Origin: Zygnema cylindricum
Taxonomy: Eukaryota; Streptophyta; Zygnematophyceae; Zygnematales; Zygnemataceae
Length of the DNA stretch: 64,000 nt
Assembly (NCBI GenBank): GCA_037447655.1
Contig: JBBHKE010001182.1
Location: 199,272-263,271 of the forward strand
Direction: 5' to 3'
In this document: positions 54,812 to 64,000 of the stretch, piece by piece
How the letters are laid out: the number at the start of each line of letters is the position of its first letter
How positions within the stretch are numbered: position 1 is the first letter of the stretch
Translations under genes and position numbers: made by a program
Notes under the pieces: generated by a model
Database searches by the model: none
Told to the model about the DNA's origin: nothing
Seen by the model: the letters and a program-made list of their open reading frames with translations, nothing else

Positions 54812-57800
54812 AGTTATGGGCCCACCCTCTAGGGTGCACATATTCAACGGATATGTATTCATTTACTGGGAAGCTATGATGACAGGGGCATTATGTGAGA
54901 AACGATACTGGGGTATTGTTAGTGGACAAGTGAAACGTCCATCTCAAGGAACTCCACCAAGGTTTGGAGGAGTGAGGTTTTCTGCAAGAAGATCTGCTCC
55001 AACGGAAGAGACAGATGATGGGGACAACAGTGTGTCCGAAATGGGGAAAGGAAAGGAGACACCTTTCACTCCTATTGCCATGGCACCCAGAGCGGTGGCC
55101 GTGAAGACTGAGGAAAACGACATTCAGATGTGGGAGTACACCAACATGAATGCCAGGCATTTCATTCTAAGGCACCTCACCCAAGCGTTGGCAACTTCAT
55201 CGTCAAATCTTCAAGGCCGAGGAGTTGTGGATGACCTTAGTGGAGATCTATAGAGCTGGCACCATTCAGGAGCTTAAGCTGGTTGAGCAAAGGCTGATTA
55301 GTTACAATTTCAAAGGAGGAAAGATGTTGGACTATTGCACCGATCTCTTTTGTCTATACATGGAGATGGAAAGTGCCGGATGGCCAGGCACTATGAAGAT
55401 GAAAGTTAACACTCTCATCATGAAGTTGCCGGAGGGGTATAAAAATATAGTGTACCAAGTGCAACAAATGGATGATAGTGCTTGGAAGTGGAGCACCGTG
55501 GTTCGAATGATACTTGTACAAGATAACAACATTGAGATCCAAAGAGGAGGAAAGAACGTGCAAGTTCTAGCTGCCGGAACTGACCGGTGGAGGAAGGATC
55601 CGAAGAAGCCATACAACAGTTTCAAAGGGGAAAATGATCAATCTAGAGAACCGAGGACTCCAAAGGGCCTTTGTCATTTCTGCAAAAAGCCGGGGCACTT
55701 CATAGCTGATTGCATCAAGCTATCGGAGCTGAGGCTTCAAGAAAATCGATGAGGTGATTCTTCTGGAGGGAAGAAGAAAGCACTTGTGGTCACACGCGTG
55801 AAAAGAGAGACCGAGGAGGACGAGTCCTCTGAGGAGGACGATGGGGAGCTTCTTGTTGACGAGAATCTAGAGGAGAAAGAGATCCCTCGGAAATAGAAGT
55901 GTGCCCTTGGAGCCATTCAGAAAGCACCAAAGGAGGGATGGATCATCGACTCAGGTGCATCCATCCATATGTGTCGTGACAGGCACCTGTTCACTAAGCT
56001 AAGAAATATCCCTACTGTGGAAATAGAGTATGGGGATGGGAGAGTAGTTACCACAGATCTAGTGGGATCGGTAGATCTTAAAGTCTTAGTGGAGGGTAAG
56101 ACTTCTATTCTCACCTTCTCAGATGTGCTCTACATTCCTCAGTTGAGTAACAATCTTGTGTCTACTTCTGTATTAGATGACAAGGATTTTGATACCTTCA
56201 CTAGAAAGGGAGTCTTTACAGCTAAGTATGGAAATGAAGTCTACTTCACAGCAGATAAGGGTAGCCAAGGAATGTTTAGGCTTAACCTGAGTAATGAAAA
56301 GAAGAGTGCTTACTATGGTGGTGTTCCGAGCTTGATGATCTGGCATAAGCGTTTGGGACATGTGCATTTTGATAGACTGAGGGAAATGAAGAAGCTGGGT
56401 GTAGTAGAGGGCATTCAGTTTGGGGATAATGAGATGATGGATGACTGTAGTGGCTGTGCCCAATGTAAGGCTCACTGACTTCCCTTTCCCAAAACTGCCA
56501 CATATAGAGGTGAGAAAGTACTAGATCTGGTCCACACAGATATATGGGGACCAGCAAGAGTGCCTTTTGTTAGGGGAAAGAGGTATATGTTGACAATTAC
56601 CGATGATTGGTCGAGATATTCCAGAGTCTACTTCTTAAAAACAAAGTCTGAAACACCAAAATACTTTAATGAATACAAAGCTTGGAGTGAGAAGTTGCAC
56701 GGAACCCCCATTAAAAGAATAAGGAGTGATAATGGGGGAGAGTACACCTCTAACCAGTTTGAAGATTACTTGAGAGATGAGGGAGTTCAACATCAGAAAA
56801 CTGTACCAAATAATCCAAAACAAAATGGGGTAGCTGAGAGGTTAAACCGAACTTTGGGAGATAGTGTGTGCAGCATGTTGGCAGATAAGAAAATAGGAAG
56901 AAGATTTTGGGCAGAGGCCATGAACTGTGCTAACTACATTAAGAATAAAGTCCTCACCACAACTGATAAAGGAATGACCCCTTTTTAGAGATGGGTTGGA
57001 AAGAAACCGAATGTTTCTCACTTGAAAGTATTCGGTAGTCAAGTTTACAGTCTTGACACAGATAAGAAAACCTGGAAACTAGTTGCTAAAGGGAAACCGG
57101 GATATTTTGTGGGATATGATGAGGATGTCAAAGGATATAGAGTCTATGACTTAGCTAAACAAGATATCATTCTGGTAAAGCATCTAGTAGTCATGAATAA
57201 ATGAAAGTCTTTTAATCCCTTCAAATACACTAAGAAAATCAGAATCAGCTTTGAGTCCGAGAGTGAGGAAGACTTAGATCTTCCCAAAAAGGACAGTAGT
57301 GAAAACATGATTGCAGATCCAGGGGAGATAAAAGATGGGGGAGATATACCAAAATCTCCTCATATTCCTACACCCTTTGAGGAGAGAGAGGAAGAGGAGT
57401 CAGAACCGGTTCCCATGGATAGGGGAGCTGATGAGACAGTTCGGAGGAATCCAAGGCTTCCCTCTATTCCAGCCTCGGACTTTGAGGGAGGACGAAGGAG
57501 CAGCAAAAGGCTTCAAGGAAAACAGGCTGCTTGCAAGGTAACAAAGCTTTCTCATCCAGATGAGCCTCAGTCATACTCGGAGGCAATGGACAGTCGGGAG
57601 AAAGAAAGGTGGGTCAGAGCCATAAATGATGAGATGGCTTCAATCATGGAGGCAAATACTTGGGAGCTGGTGGACTGTCCACCAGATAGAAAACCCATTG
57701 GGTGTAAATGGGTATTTAAACTGAAACTGAATCCAGATAACACCATTGAGAGATTTAAGGCTCGGCTGGTGGCAAAAGGGTTCACTCAAAAAGAGGGGAT

Positions 57801-59152
57801 AGATTATAATGAGACCTTTGCTCCGGTAGTTTGATTCCCATCTGTAAGGATTCTCCTTAGTCTAGCAGCAGCGGAAGACATGGAAATTCACCAGAAGGAT
57901 ATCAAAACCGCCTTCCTCAACGGTGAACTTGAGGGCGAAATCTTCACGCGGCAACCAGAAGGTTTTGTAGGGTAAGGAGAGGAAAGCAAAGTTTACAGAC
58001 TTATAAAGTCCTTATATGGACTGAAGCAGGTCCCCAAACAATGGAATAAGAAACTAGATGAGTTTCTTACCAGTCTGGATATTCGGATCAGTTCAGACTA
58101 TTCTATTTATATGTTTGAGGATGAGAATAGTGTGATTTTTATTGCAATTTATGTGGATAATTTGTTGGTATTGAGTAAGTCTATGGAGAAGATAAATAGG
58201 TTAAAGAAAGATCTGGGAAGCAGATTTGATATGAAGGATTTAGGAGAGGCTAAATATATTTTGGGAATTCAAATGGAAAGAGATAGGGGGAAGAGGATCA
58301 TCAGACTTACTCAGAAAGAGGCTATAGGAAATATGCTGGAGAAATTTCAGATGGAAAATGCAAACAGTTGTACCACTCCCATGGATTTGAAGAAAGTAAG
58401 TGATGGAAGTGTAGAAGGAGGAGTGATAATGTTAGATGATCAGATGAGTCCAAAAGAGAGGCAGTTTATGAAGTCTATTCATTACAGACAAGTTGTAGGA
58501 AGTTTGATTTACTTTATGAATTGTACTAGGCCTGACATAGATGCAGCAGTTGGAGTCCTCAGTAGGAGTCTTACTGATCCTAGAAAGAGAGACTGGGAGG
58601 CAGCCAAGAGAGTAATGAGATACCTGGTGGGAACTAGGGATCTATGGTTGCATTTGGGAGGGGAGCACACAGACATCACTACTTGGAGTGATGCCAGTTA
58701 TGGGGATGCACCTATGAGAAGATGCACTTCTGGGTATGTATTGTATGTGGGGGAAGGTGCTTGTTGTTGGAGCAGTAAGCAACAAAAGGTTGTTGCTCAG
58801 TCCACTATGGAGGCTGAGTACATGGCCTCCTGTTCTGCTGTGAAAGAGCTGATGTGGGTGAAGTTCTTGTTGCAAGAATTGGGGTACATGAAGAAGGGAG
58901 TACATGAAGTGTTTTGTGACTAATCAGGCTGCAATTGCAATTTCAGCCAATCCAAAACACCATTTCAAAGCTAAGCATATGGATATAATATTGAGCTTTG
59001 TGAGGGAAAAAGTGGAAAATATAATTGTAAATTTGGTGTATAGGAGTGATGGGGAAATGGTGGCCGATATGATGACAAAGCCTGTGCCATCTCCCAAGCT
59101 AAAGTATTGTAGAAAAAAATGTGGATTAAAAGAGAAATTAAAATTAGACTAG
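54792..59152 (+). pseudogene. C5 gag-pol polyprotein, broken
   Basis: ATG 54792 in the LTR: gag with YWEAMMTGALCEKRYWGIV, a one-base insertion near 55215, and knuckle CHFCKKPGHFIADC (about 55675). Protease IIDSGASIHMC, integrase DDWSRY, SDNGGEYTSNQF and NGVAERLNRT, linker RNPRLPSIP, RT KPIGCKWVFKL, YGLKQVPKQWN, then YVDNLL where the family has YVDDLL, so one catalytic Asp is Asn. RNase H has TWSDASYGD, AEYMASCSAVKELMW and, after a one-base insertion at about 58920, NQAAIAISANPKHH. Stops lie at 55750, 55894, 56476, 56986, 57202, 57832 and 57974. At least three (55750, 56476, 57832) fit CGA to TGA changes. Long open stretches remain between them, so decay is moderate. Confidence 0.94.
54812..54826 (+). 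other. Primer-binding site of C5, internal tRNA-iMet type
   Basis: AGTTATGGGCCCACC follows the LTR end ATTGCA. It is one base off the perfect complement of the tRNA-iMet anticodon arm, at its 5' end. It is translated as part of LQVMGPP in gag. Confidence 0.78.
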
Positions 59153-59165
59153 AAAATAAGGGGAG

Positions 59166-60160
59166 TGTTGAAATCACTAGATTTAGGGGAGGTATTTTCT
59201 AGGTCTTAATTAAAATAAGAAAAGAAAAAAGCAGAGGCAGCCTGCCTCCATCTTCTCTCTCTGACCCCCACACTTGTTGTTGTCACTGAAGGAGAAAGAG
59301 GGCGGTGGAGCCATGGCTGCCTTAGCTCCATAGGCAGGGCTTAAGAGTGACCTAAGTCACTCTCAACCAAAAAGGTTGAGTCCGGCAGGACTCGAACCTC
59401 CGACCGGTAGGGCGAGGCATAGCCGTCAACCCTTACCAGTCTGTCGTAGTAGTCCGTTAGGGTACATAGGGTTCGATAGCTATTTAAAAAATAGATAGAC
59501 AACTAATCCGATTAACGGAATTACAAATAGGATACATAGAAACTAGTTGGGGAATTTAGTACGAACGAAACAAATGTACCGGACATTTGTTTTGAACGGC
59601 TGGGAATTAAAGCCGACTCGGATCTGACAGCTCACATCATCGCCGAGATCCTGGAATGGCCGCTTTGGCGGTTTACGGATGTAACATAATCTGGCGACAC
59701 GTGGCAATATGTCATTGAGAAGTTAAAATCCCGTGGAGCGTGAGGACAAGTCTGGAGGAGACAGGCGTCCACTCCATGGCCTTGTCATACAGAAGCCGCA
59801 CAGAAAGTACATCGGCCATAATACCTTTCTCTACTATACAGTCTTCTGATTGGTTCCGTACATCAGTAGATAGGGTTTGTGAGAGGGTTTGGGACTTAGT
59901 GGATAGAGGAGGTAGCCGCCTCTCTCCCAACAAGCTTGTATAAATATTGGCATCTTTGCCATTCTATAATTAATCGCCTGGTTAGGCGTTTTCAGTGATT
60001 CTCTTTGCGGTGGACTCACGCGAGTCCAGACTGCACAGGGGTGCAGTCAAATTATCTATTTATTTGCTAGGGTAGCAGTTGCTTTCGTTGAAAGTGGGTT
60101 AGTCAAAAACTACATAGAGGCTTCCTCAATTTTGGTCTAAATGGAGGACACATGATTGCA
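59166..60160 (+). repeat. 3' LTR of C5
   Basis: 995 bp, aligned with 53818-54811 with scattered substitutions (roughly a few per hundred by eye). It ends ATGATTGCA, then unrelated DNA. Confidence 0.93.
59375..59464 (-). other. Antisense tRNA-like module in the C5 3' LTR
   Basis: On the minus strand GACTGGTAAGGGTTGACGG, TGCCTCGCCCTACCGG, then GGAGGTTCGAGTCCTGCC. GGTTCGAGTCC is a perfect match to the Pol III box B consensus GGTTCGANNCC. The 5' LTR copy (54027-54116) reads ACGTTCGAGTCC, one change within the box. Confidence 0.6.
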
Positions 60161-61467
60161 ATAGGAGGATGGCACATCTGAATTTCGAGATGTACGACGT
60201 TGCATGAAAGAAACACTCACAACTCGATCCTCGTGCTCGGCATTAAGGGCTCGCCAATCGCCTCAAAGGAATCGTCGACATCGAGCCATAGTTTCTCGGG
60301 CCCCGCTACCACCGCCACGACCAGGTAAAACTAGAACCCAAAGTGAGAACATGAAAAAGAGGTGCCACGGTCCAACATCCGTGGGATCCGAATAAATACG
60401 GGACGAAGGAAGGTGGAGGGCGTCCAGTACGATAATCCGCAGAGCCATCGGAATCCGCATGTATAAACATGAACGGGGAGCTCCCAAATCATAAGCTCCG
60501 AGCATGTCTAAACCGCGCACAAATGCCCAATCTTCGCTCGTAGGTCCGAACGGGAGGGTCGTGGAAGAAAGGGTACTAGAGGAAGGGTGGCTCAGGGCCA
60601 AAGATTGTTTACAACTTTTTGTATGTCGGGCAATGCCGGCACCGATCGCGAAATGGTTATGACACCCGTTACATTCTACCCATGTTGAGGCTTCTTTACG
60701 AGGTTTAGGTGGAAGAGGTGAACGAGGGAGAAGATGCGAGGATGCACGGCCAGACATGGTCATTGAATGAGAGGGAGAAGCATGGGACGTGATAGAGAGA
60801 GAGGAAGGGGGAAATGGGAAAGAGGAAAGGAAACCATGGGAAATGGATGGTGGAAATGGTAGTGGGACAGCAACATAGGTAGGGTGGGAGAAAGGTTGCA
60901 ACGGGGAGAAGGGGGGTGGGATATGGGGGAAGGGACCAAAACGGGGGGGGGGCGTGGGAAAGAGAAGATGGTTGAAGTAGTGGTTTGGGGAGGGGAAGTG
61001 GTGGAGGAAATCGAAAAGGGGGGGGGGGGGATGAGGGGTGGGGAATTTAAAGAAATTGATAGTAGGAAAGAAAATAGGGAGGGGGTAGGGGGTTCGTGGT
61101 TGGGGTGGGAGAAAGGGTGAGTATCAGTTTTTGGTTGGAGAGGAGAGGAAAAGAGAATCAATGTCGAAAGTAGGGGGGGGGGGGGGAGGGGAGGGTGGAG
61201 AGGAAGGGGATGTGGAAAAAAGGGGGGGGGGGGGGGGGGAAAGGGAATTGTTATGTTTTTTTTGTTTTTTTTTGTTTTGTTTGTTTGTATTTTTTTTTTT
61301 TTTTGTGCGGTTGTGTGTGTGAGTGAGCGTGTGTCTGTGTGAGCGTGTGTGTGCGTGTTATTGGCGTTACGTTTTGAGGTGTGAGTAATTTTAGTGGGGG
61401 GAAATGGGTTTTTTCTATCGTGTAATGGAAGGGGAGAGGGAGGTAGGATGACTGAAGGGGGCTTCAC
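60161..61467 (-). pseudogene. 5' part of a LINE-like reverse-transcriptase ORF
   Basis: Minus frame 60901-60263 has a Ser/Pro-rich start (MTMSGRASSHLLPRSPLPPK from 60766), a C2HC zinc finger (CNGCHNHFAIGAGIARHTKSC), then PWHLFFMFSLWVLVLPGRGG and ETMARCRRFL. A finger plus a WHLF...RCRRFL segment recalls the region before RT in non-LTR elements of algae and fungi; that assignment is from memory and tentative. A stop follows at 60263 and the element breaks off at 60161 against the C5 LTR. 60902-61467 would be its 5' UTR, with long C-runs on this strand. Confidence 0.5.
60900..61260 (+). repeat. G-rich homopolymer-prone region
   Basis: Several runs of 8-15 G (for example near 60942, 61018, 61174, 61224) in purine-rich DNA, followed by T-runs at 61255-61305 and a TG-rich stretch to 61360. 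Potential G-quadruplex; also prone to assembly error. Confidence 0.8.
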
Positions 61468-61534
61468 CTATGATTTCGCTCGGGGGCGTACGGTTGGCTG
61501 CGGCCGCAGGCTAGATCCGGAGGTGAATTTTTAC

Positions 61535-61790
61535 GGGAGCAGGTCCTGTCGCGATGTGGAGGAGGAAAAGACACGATTTTGCGGGGAGCAGATCCTATAG
61601 CGATGTGGAGGAGGAAAAGACAGGATTTTGCGGGGAGAAGGTCCTATCGCGATGTGGAGGAGGAAAAGACAGGATTTTGCGGGGAGCAAGTCCTGTCGCG
61701 ATGTGGAGGAGGAAAAGACAGGATTTTACGGGGAGCAGATCGTGTCGCGATGTAGAGGAGGAAAAGACAAGAATTTGCGGGGAGCAGATA
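61535..61790. repeat. 49-bp minisatellite, five copies plus a partial
   Basis: Units recur every 49 bases (GGGAGCAGGTCCTGTCGCGA start; GAGGAGGAAAAGACAGGATT later). Copies differ at a few sites. The repeated MWRRKRQDF frames are a by-product of the period (49 is not a multiple of 3) and not a gene. Confidence 0.92.
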
Positions 61791-61896
61791 TTTCATTTTT
61801 GTTGTTCCCAAATTTGCATTAAGCCGAAATTACAATACACCTTTTTAAAAACAAATAACAAATTCTTAATTAGCACCAATTACAGTAATTTTAAAC

Positions 61897-61922
61897 TTCT
61901 ACACTAATAACGATTCGCGGTG
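61897..61922. mobile_element. Right terminus of a TA-flanked MITE
   Basis: CTACACTAATAACGATTCGC then GGTG and TA (61923-61924), the inverted form of the CACCGCGAATCGTTATTAG terminus. The left end was not located; AT-rich DNA at 61795-61896 may be its body. Confidence 0.6.
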
Positions 61923-62112
61923 TAACGCTGCCGTGCGATCTTCCGCAGTACGGACCGCTGTACCACTGAACAACTTGACGTTGTACTTGACGTTGCCGTG
62001 CATCAGCAGTACAGACCACCGTATCGCTGCCACAACGTGACGTTGCCGTGAGTCAACGGTACAGACCGCCGTACCGCTGCCACAACGTGACGTTGCCGTG
62101 CGTCAACAGTAA
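61923..62112. repeat. 50-bp minisatellite, about three copies
   Basis: CGTTGCCGTG recurs at 61991, 62041 and 62091, followed by CAACGGTACAGACCGCCGTA-like sequence. A degenerate unit lies upstream (61925-61975). Confidence 0.85.
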
Positions 62113-63019
62113 GGGCATGATAATCTGGACAGGTCCATACCCGTGTAACAGGCGTTGATTTACTAGTTAGAGGAAAAGTGGGGTTGTTTACTGGAAGTCA
62201 TACGATTTCGTACAGATTTGTACCAATTTTTTTTTTGTCAGACGAAACATGACGAAACATGTCTACTGGATGGCTCCAATGATATAGGCGTAAAAATCGA
62301 CCGTTGGATTTTTCACTTTTTTTTATTCGCGAAGCAATCACGCAAATCGTCCAATGTGAAGAGACTCTCCTCGGCGAGGAGAGCTTCTTCACACTGGTCA
62401 GGAAAGTAAAAAAAAAATCTACCACGAACAGGCGATGAGAATGGAACACGTCCTACACGCCATATGCGTTACGCCACGGTGTATGAAGGTCGACCGAAAT
62501 ATCTTTGCACGCTTCTTCTGACATCCCCTGACCTTAAAAGTTTACGATGCCTTTTTGACATTACGTTTGAAATTTTGATTTTCAATTTCAGAATTAAAAT
62601 CTGGTCGCAAAATTTTCGTACGAATCATTAACTACCTCTGCCTGTACAAATATTATGTACACATTTTCAGCTTGAAGGATATTTATAGATTTTAAGAATA
62701 TGAAATCAACCTACGTGGCGCCAATCATAATTGAGAAACAATGTCTACTGGCACGACATAATGGAAGGCCGTGCCAGTAAACACTATAAATAGACGTATC
62801 CGCATGTTTACTGGGACCGCCTTATGGAGAACAGGCCTTACTGTTAATAGTTTGTTCGCCACTTAAAACATACTTTCTCTGTACACATTTGTCCGATATC
62901 AAATTTGAGACCGCCAATCGGTGGTGAGAATCTTGCCTTCAATCGCAACCATCTGTTCTTTAATCCGACACGTATGTACGAAGAAAAGATGTTTGAAGAG
63001 GCAAAAGAATAGTCGCGGG
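62113..63019. other. Gene-free stretch with a decayed fold-back MITE
   Basis: 62845-63010 resembles 37625-37841: TTCGCCACTTAAAACATACT on the left, GTACGAAGAAAAGATGTTTG on the right. At 62355-62395 GAAGAGACTCTCCTCGGCG meets its inverse GAGGAGAGCTTCTTC, a small hairpin. A word GGCCGTGCCAGTAAACA near 62770 echoes TTTACTGG words at 62187 and 62808. No gene recognised. Confidence 0.5.
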
Positions 63020-63321
63020 CGACTCGGTGCTAATTGGATAAAACTGTCGCCTACCGGCGACTTTGACAGATGACAGATGACAGGTACTAGGTTCAAATTC
63101 TGGGTTCGTCAATTACCATTTTGGCAAATCTACCAATCTACTATCTCTCTCCCTCTGGATAGCATAGGCAGGCATGGCTCTAGCTCTCTCTCCAACTTTT
63201 AGTGATTGCGACAAGTGTGGGAGCTGAAGAGAGGAGTTTGAGGCAGACTGCCTATGCTTCTTTTGTGCATTTTATCTTTTACAAAACCTAGAAAATACTA
63301 AAAAAACCTTTAATTTCTACA
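63020..63321 (-). repeat. Partial 3' LTR of copia C6
   Basis: Matches the outer third of the C2 LTR: tRNA-like module (63035-63109, with CTAGGTTCAAATTCTGG), stem-loop (63160-63262), then CCTAGAAAATAC and TTTCTACA. The rest of the LTR is absent; MITE-like sequence lies beyond 63010. Minus-strand PPT GAAAAGAAGGGGTT follows at 63322-63335. Confidence 0.8.
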
Positions 63322-63339
63322 AACCCCTTCTTTTCTAGT

Positions 63340-64000
63340 CACTTTTATTTTAACTCCACACTTCTCCCTGCAGAAAATTAGTTTAGAGGAATGCATAGGT
63401 TTGGTCATCATATCTGCTACCATTTCAATATCTGGTTTATACTCTAAACTGCTTATCTTGTTTTCTACTTTCTCCCTAACGAAGCCAAGTCTAATGTCCA
63501 TGTGTTTGGCTTTAAAGTGATGCTTAGGATTGGCAGAAATGGCAATGGCTACCTGATTATCACAAAACACTTTTTTGACACCACTCTTAAGATGACAAAG
63601 ATCACCAAGCAAAGACTTGATCCACATTTTTTCTTTTACAGCAGAGCAAGAGGCCATGTACTCAGCCTCCATGGTAGAGTAGGCAATGACCTTTTGCTTC
63701 TTGCTGCTCTAACTGAAAGCCCCTTCACCCACATATAAAACATACCTAGACGTGCATCTCCTCATAAGAGCATCCCCATAGCTGACATTACTCCAAGTGG
63801 TGATGTCAGTATTGCTCCCACCCAAATGCAACCATAGATCTCTAGTCCCTATGAAATACCTAAAGACTAGCCTAGCTACCTCCCAATCCTTCTTAGTGGG
63901 AGCATTCATACCCCTACTTAGTACTCTTAAAGCTGCGGCTATATCTGGGCCGTTAGAATTCATAAAATATATTAGGCTGCCCACTACTTGCTTATAAGGA
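63340..64000 (-). pseudogene. C6 copia RNase H, continues past window end
   Basis: Frames 63672-63310 and 63984-63709: MEAEYMASCSAVKEKMW, FCDNQVAIAISANPKHH, KHMDIRLGFVREK and VADMMTKP, then upstream TWSNVSYGDALMRRCTS and GSLIYFMNSNGPD. The first RNase H Asp (WSDASYGD in C5) is Asn here. A stop near 63709 breaks the frame. The remainder lies beyond 64000. Confidence 0.88.

Larger units (their letters stand above)
53818..60160 (+). mobile_element. Ty1/copia retrotransposon C5
   Basis: Full-length plus-strand element, 6.3 kb, with LTRs 53818-54811 and 59166-60160, PBS, gag-pol and PPT (AAAATAAGGGGAG at 59153-59165). Flanks are GTTGC on the left and ATAGG on the right, so there is no matching duplication: C4 lies to the left and a LINE-like fragment to the right. 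A rearrangement at one side is likely. Confidence 0.93.

Noticed and set aside
59375-59464. Genuine tRNA genes in the LTRs
   Set aside because: The T-arm-like part is good but the acceptor stem does not close and the anticodon arm is irregular, so they are called tRNA-like only.
60760-61467. 235-codon Pro/Thr-rich minus frame
   Set aside because: Translation of C-runs and simple repeats; the neighbouring frame has the zinc finger and coding character.
61554-61907. Repeat protein MWRRKRQDF...
   Set aside because: Produced by a 49-bp minisatellite read in three frames; ends in unrelated MITE DNA.

Overview
The window looks like nuclear DNA of a streptophyte (land plant or close algal relative). 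It carries a double-stranded-RNA-binding protein of the plant DRB2/3/5 type, plant-style GT-AG introns, Ty1/copia and Ty3/gypsy LTR retrotransposons with primer sites matching plant initiator tRNA-Met, and many MITEs. There are no bacterial operons, rRNA genes, CRISPR arrays or organelle genes. The DRB protein is longer than seed-plant DRB2 and the copia elements use an unusual primer, so an early-diverging lineage (bryophyte, lycophyte, fern or charophyte) is likelier than a crop, but the species cannot be fixed from sequence alone.

Layout. 1-4395: the last three exons of a host gene (1739-3511) coding for a beta-sandwich domain, preceded by a 1 kb polypyrimidine intron with a (CCCTCT)n array. 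4396-8275: a Tourist-like MITE cut by a second DNA-element terminus, then a decayed Ty3/gypsy-like retroelement on the minus strand that carries gag, a retropepsin and a C5 cytosine DNA methyltransferase (DNMT). 8276-11819: no recognisable gene. 11820-32628: a four-level nest. A Tourist-like MITE is split by gypsy element G1 (12296-32159, TSD ATTAT); G1 is split by copia C2 (13388-25506, TSD GTTAA); the 5' LTR of C2 is split by copia C1 (18743-25155, TSD TTTAC). 32633-39080: MITEs of at least three families and otherwise gene-free DNA. 40070-41560: the intact, intronless DRB gene, the only complete host gene. 43454-46942: further MITEs. 47010-53817: copia C4, split by a very young, non-autonomous copia derivative, C3 (48646-53012, LTRs nearly identical, TSD TTCCG), which keeps a 660-codon open frame. 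53818-60160: copia C5, full length but dead. 60161-61467: the 5' part of a LINE-like frame. 61535-62112: two minisatellites. 63020-64000: the 3' end of another copia (C6).

Themes. C1, C3 and C5 share an unusual design: the gag start codon lies inside the LTR, the reading frame runs through the primer-binding site, and that site matches the anticodon arm, not the 3' end, of initiator tRNA-Met. The U3 regions of C1, C2, C3, C5 and C6 also share a stem-loop and an antisense tRNA-like module. The DNMT-bearing retroelement is the most notable item: DNMT capture by retrotransposons has been reported in charophyte algae and dinoflagellates. Every nonsense codon examined in its main frame (all TAG or TAA) can be reached from a Gln or Trp codon by one C-to-T or G-to-A change, so it may have been inactivated by the decay of methylated cytosines.
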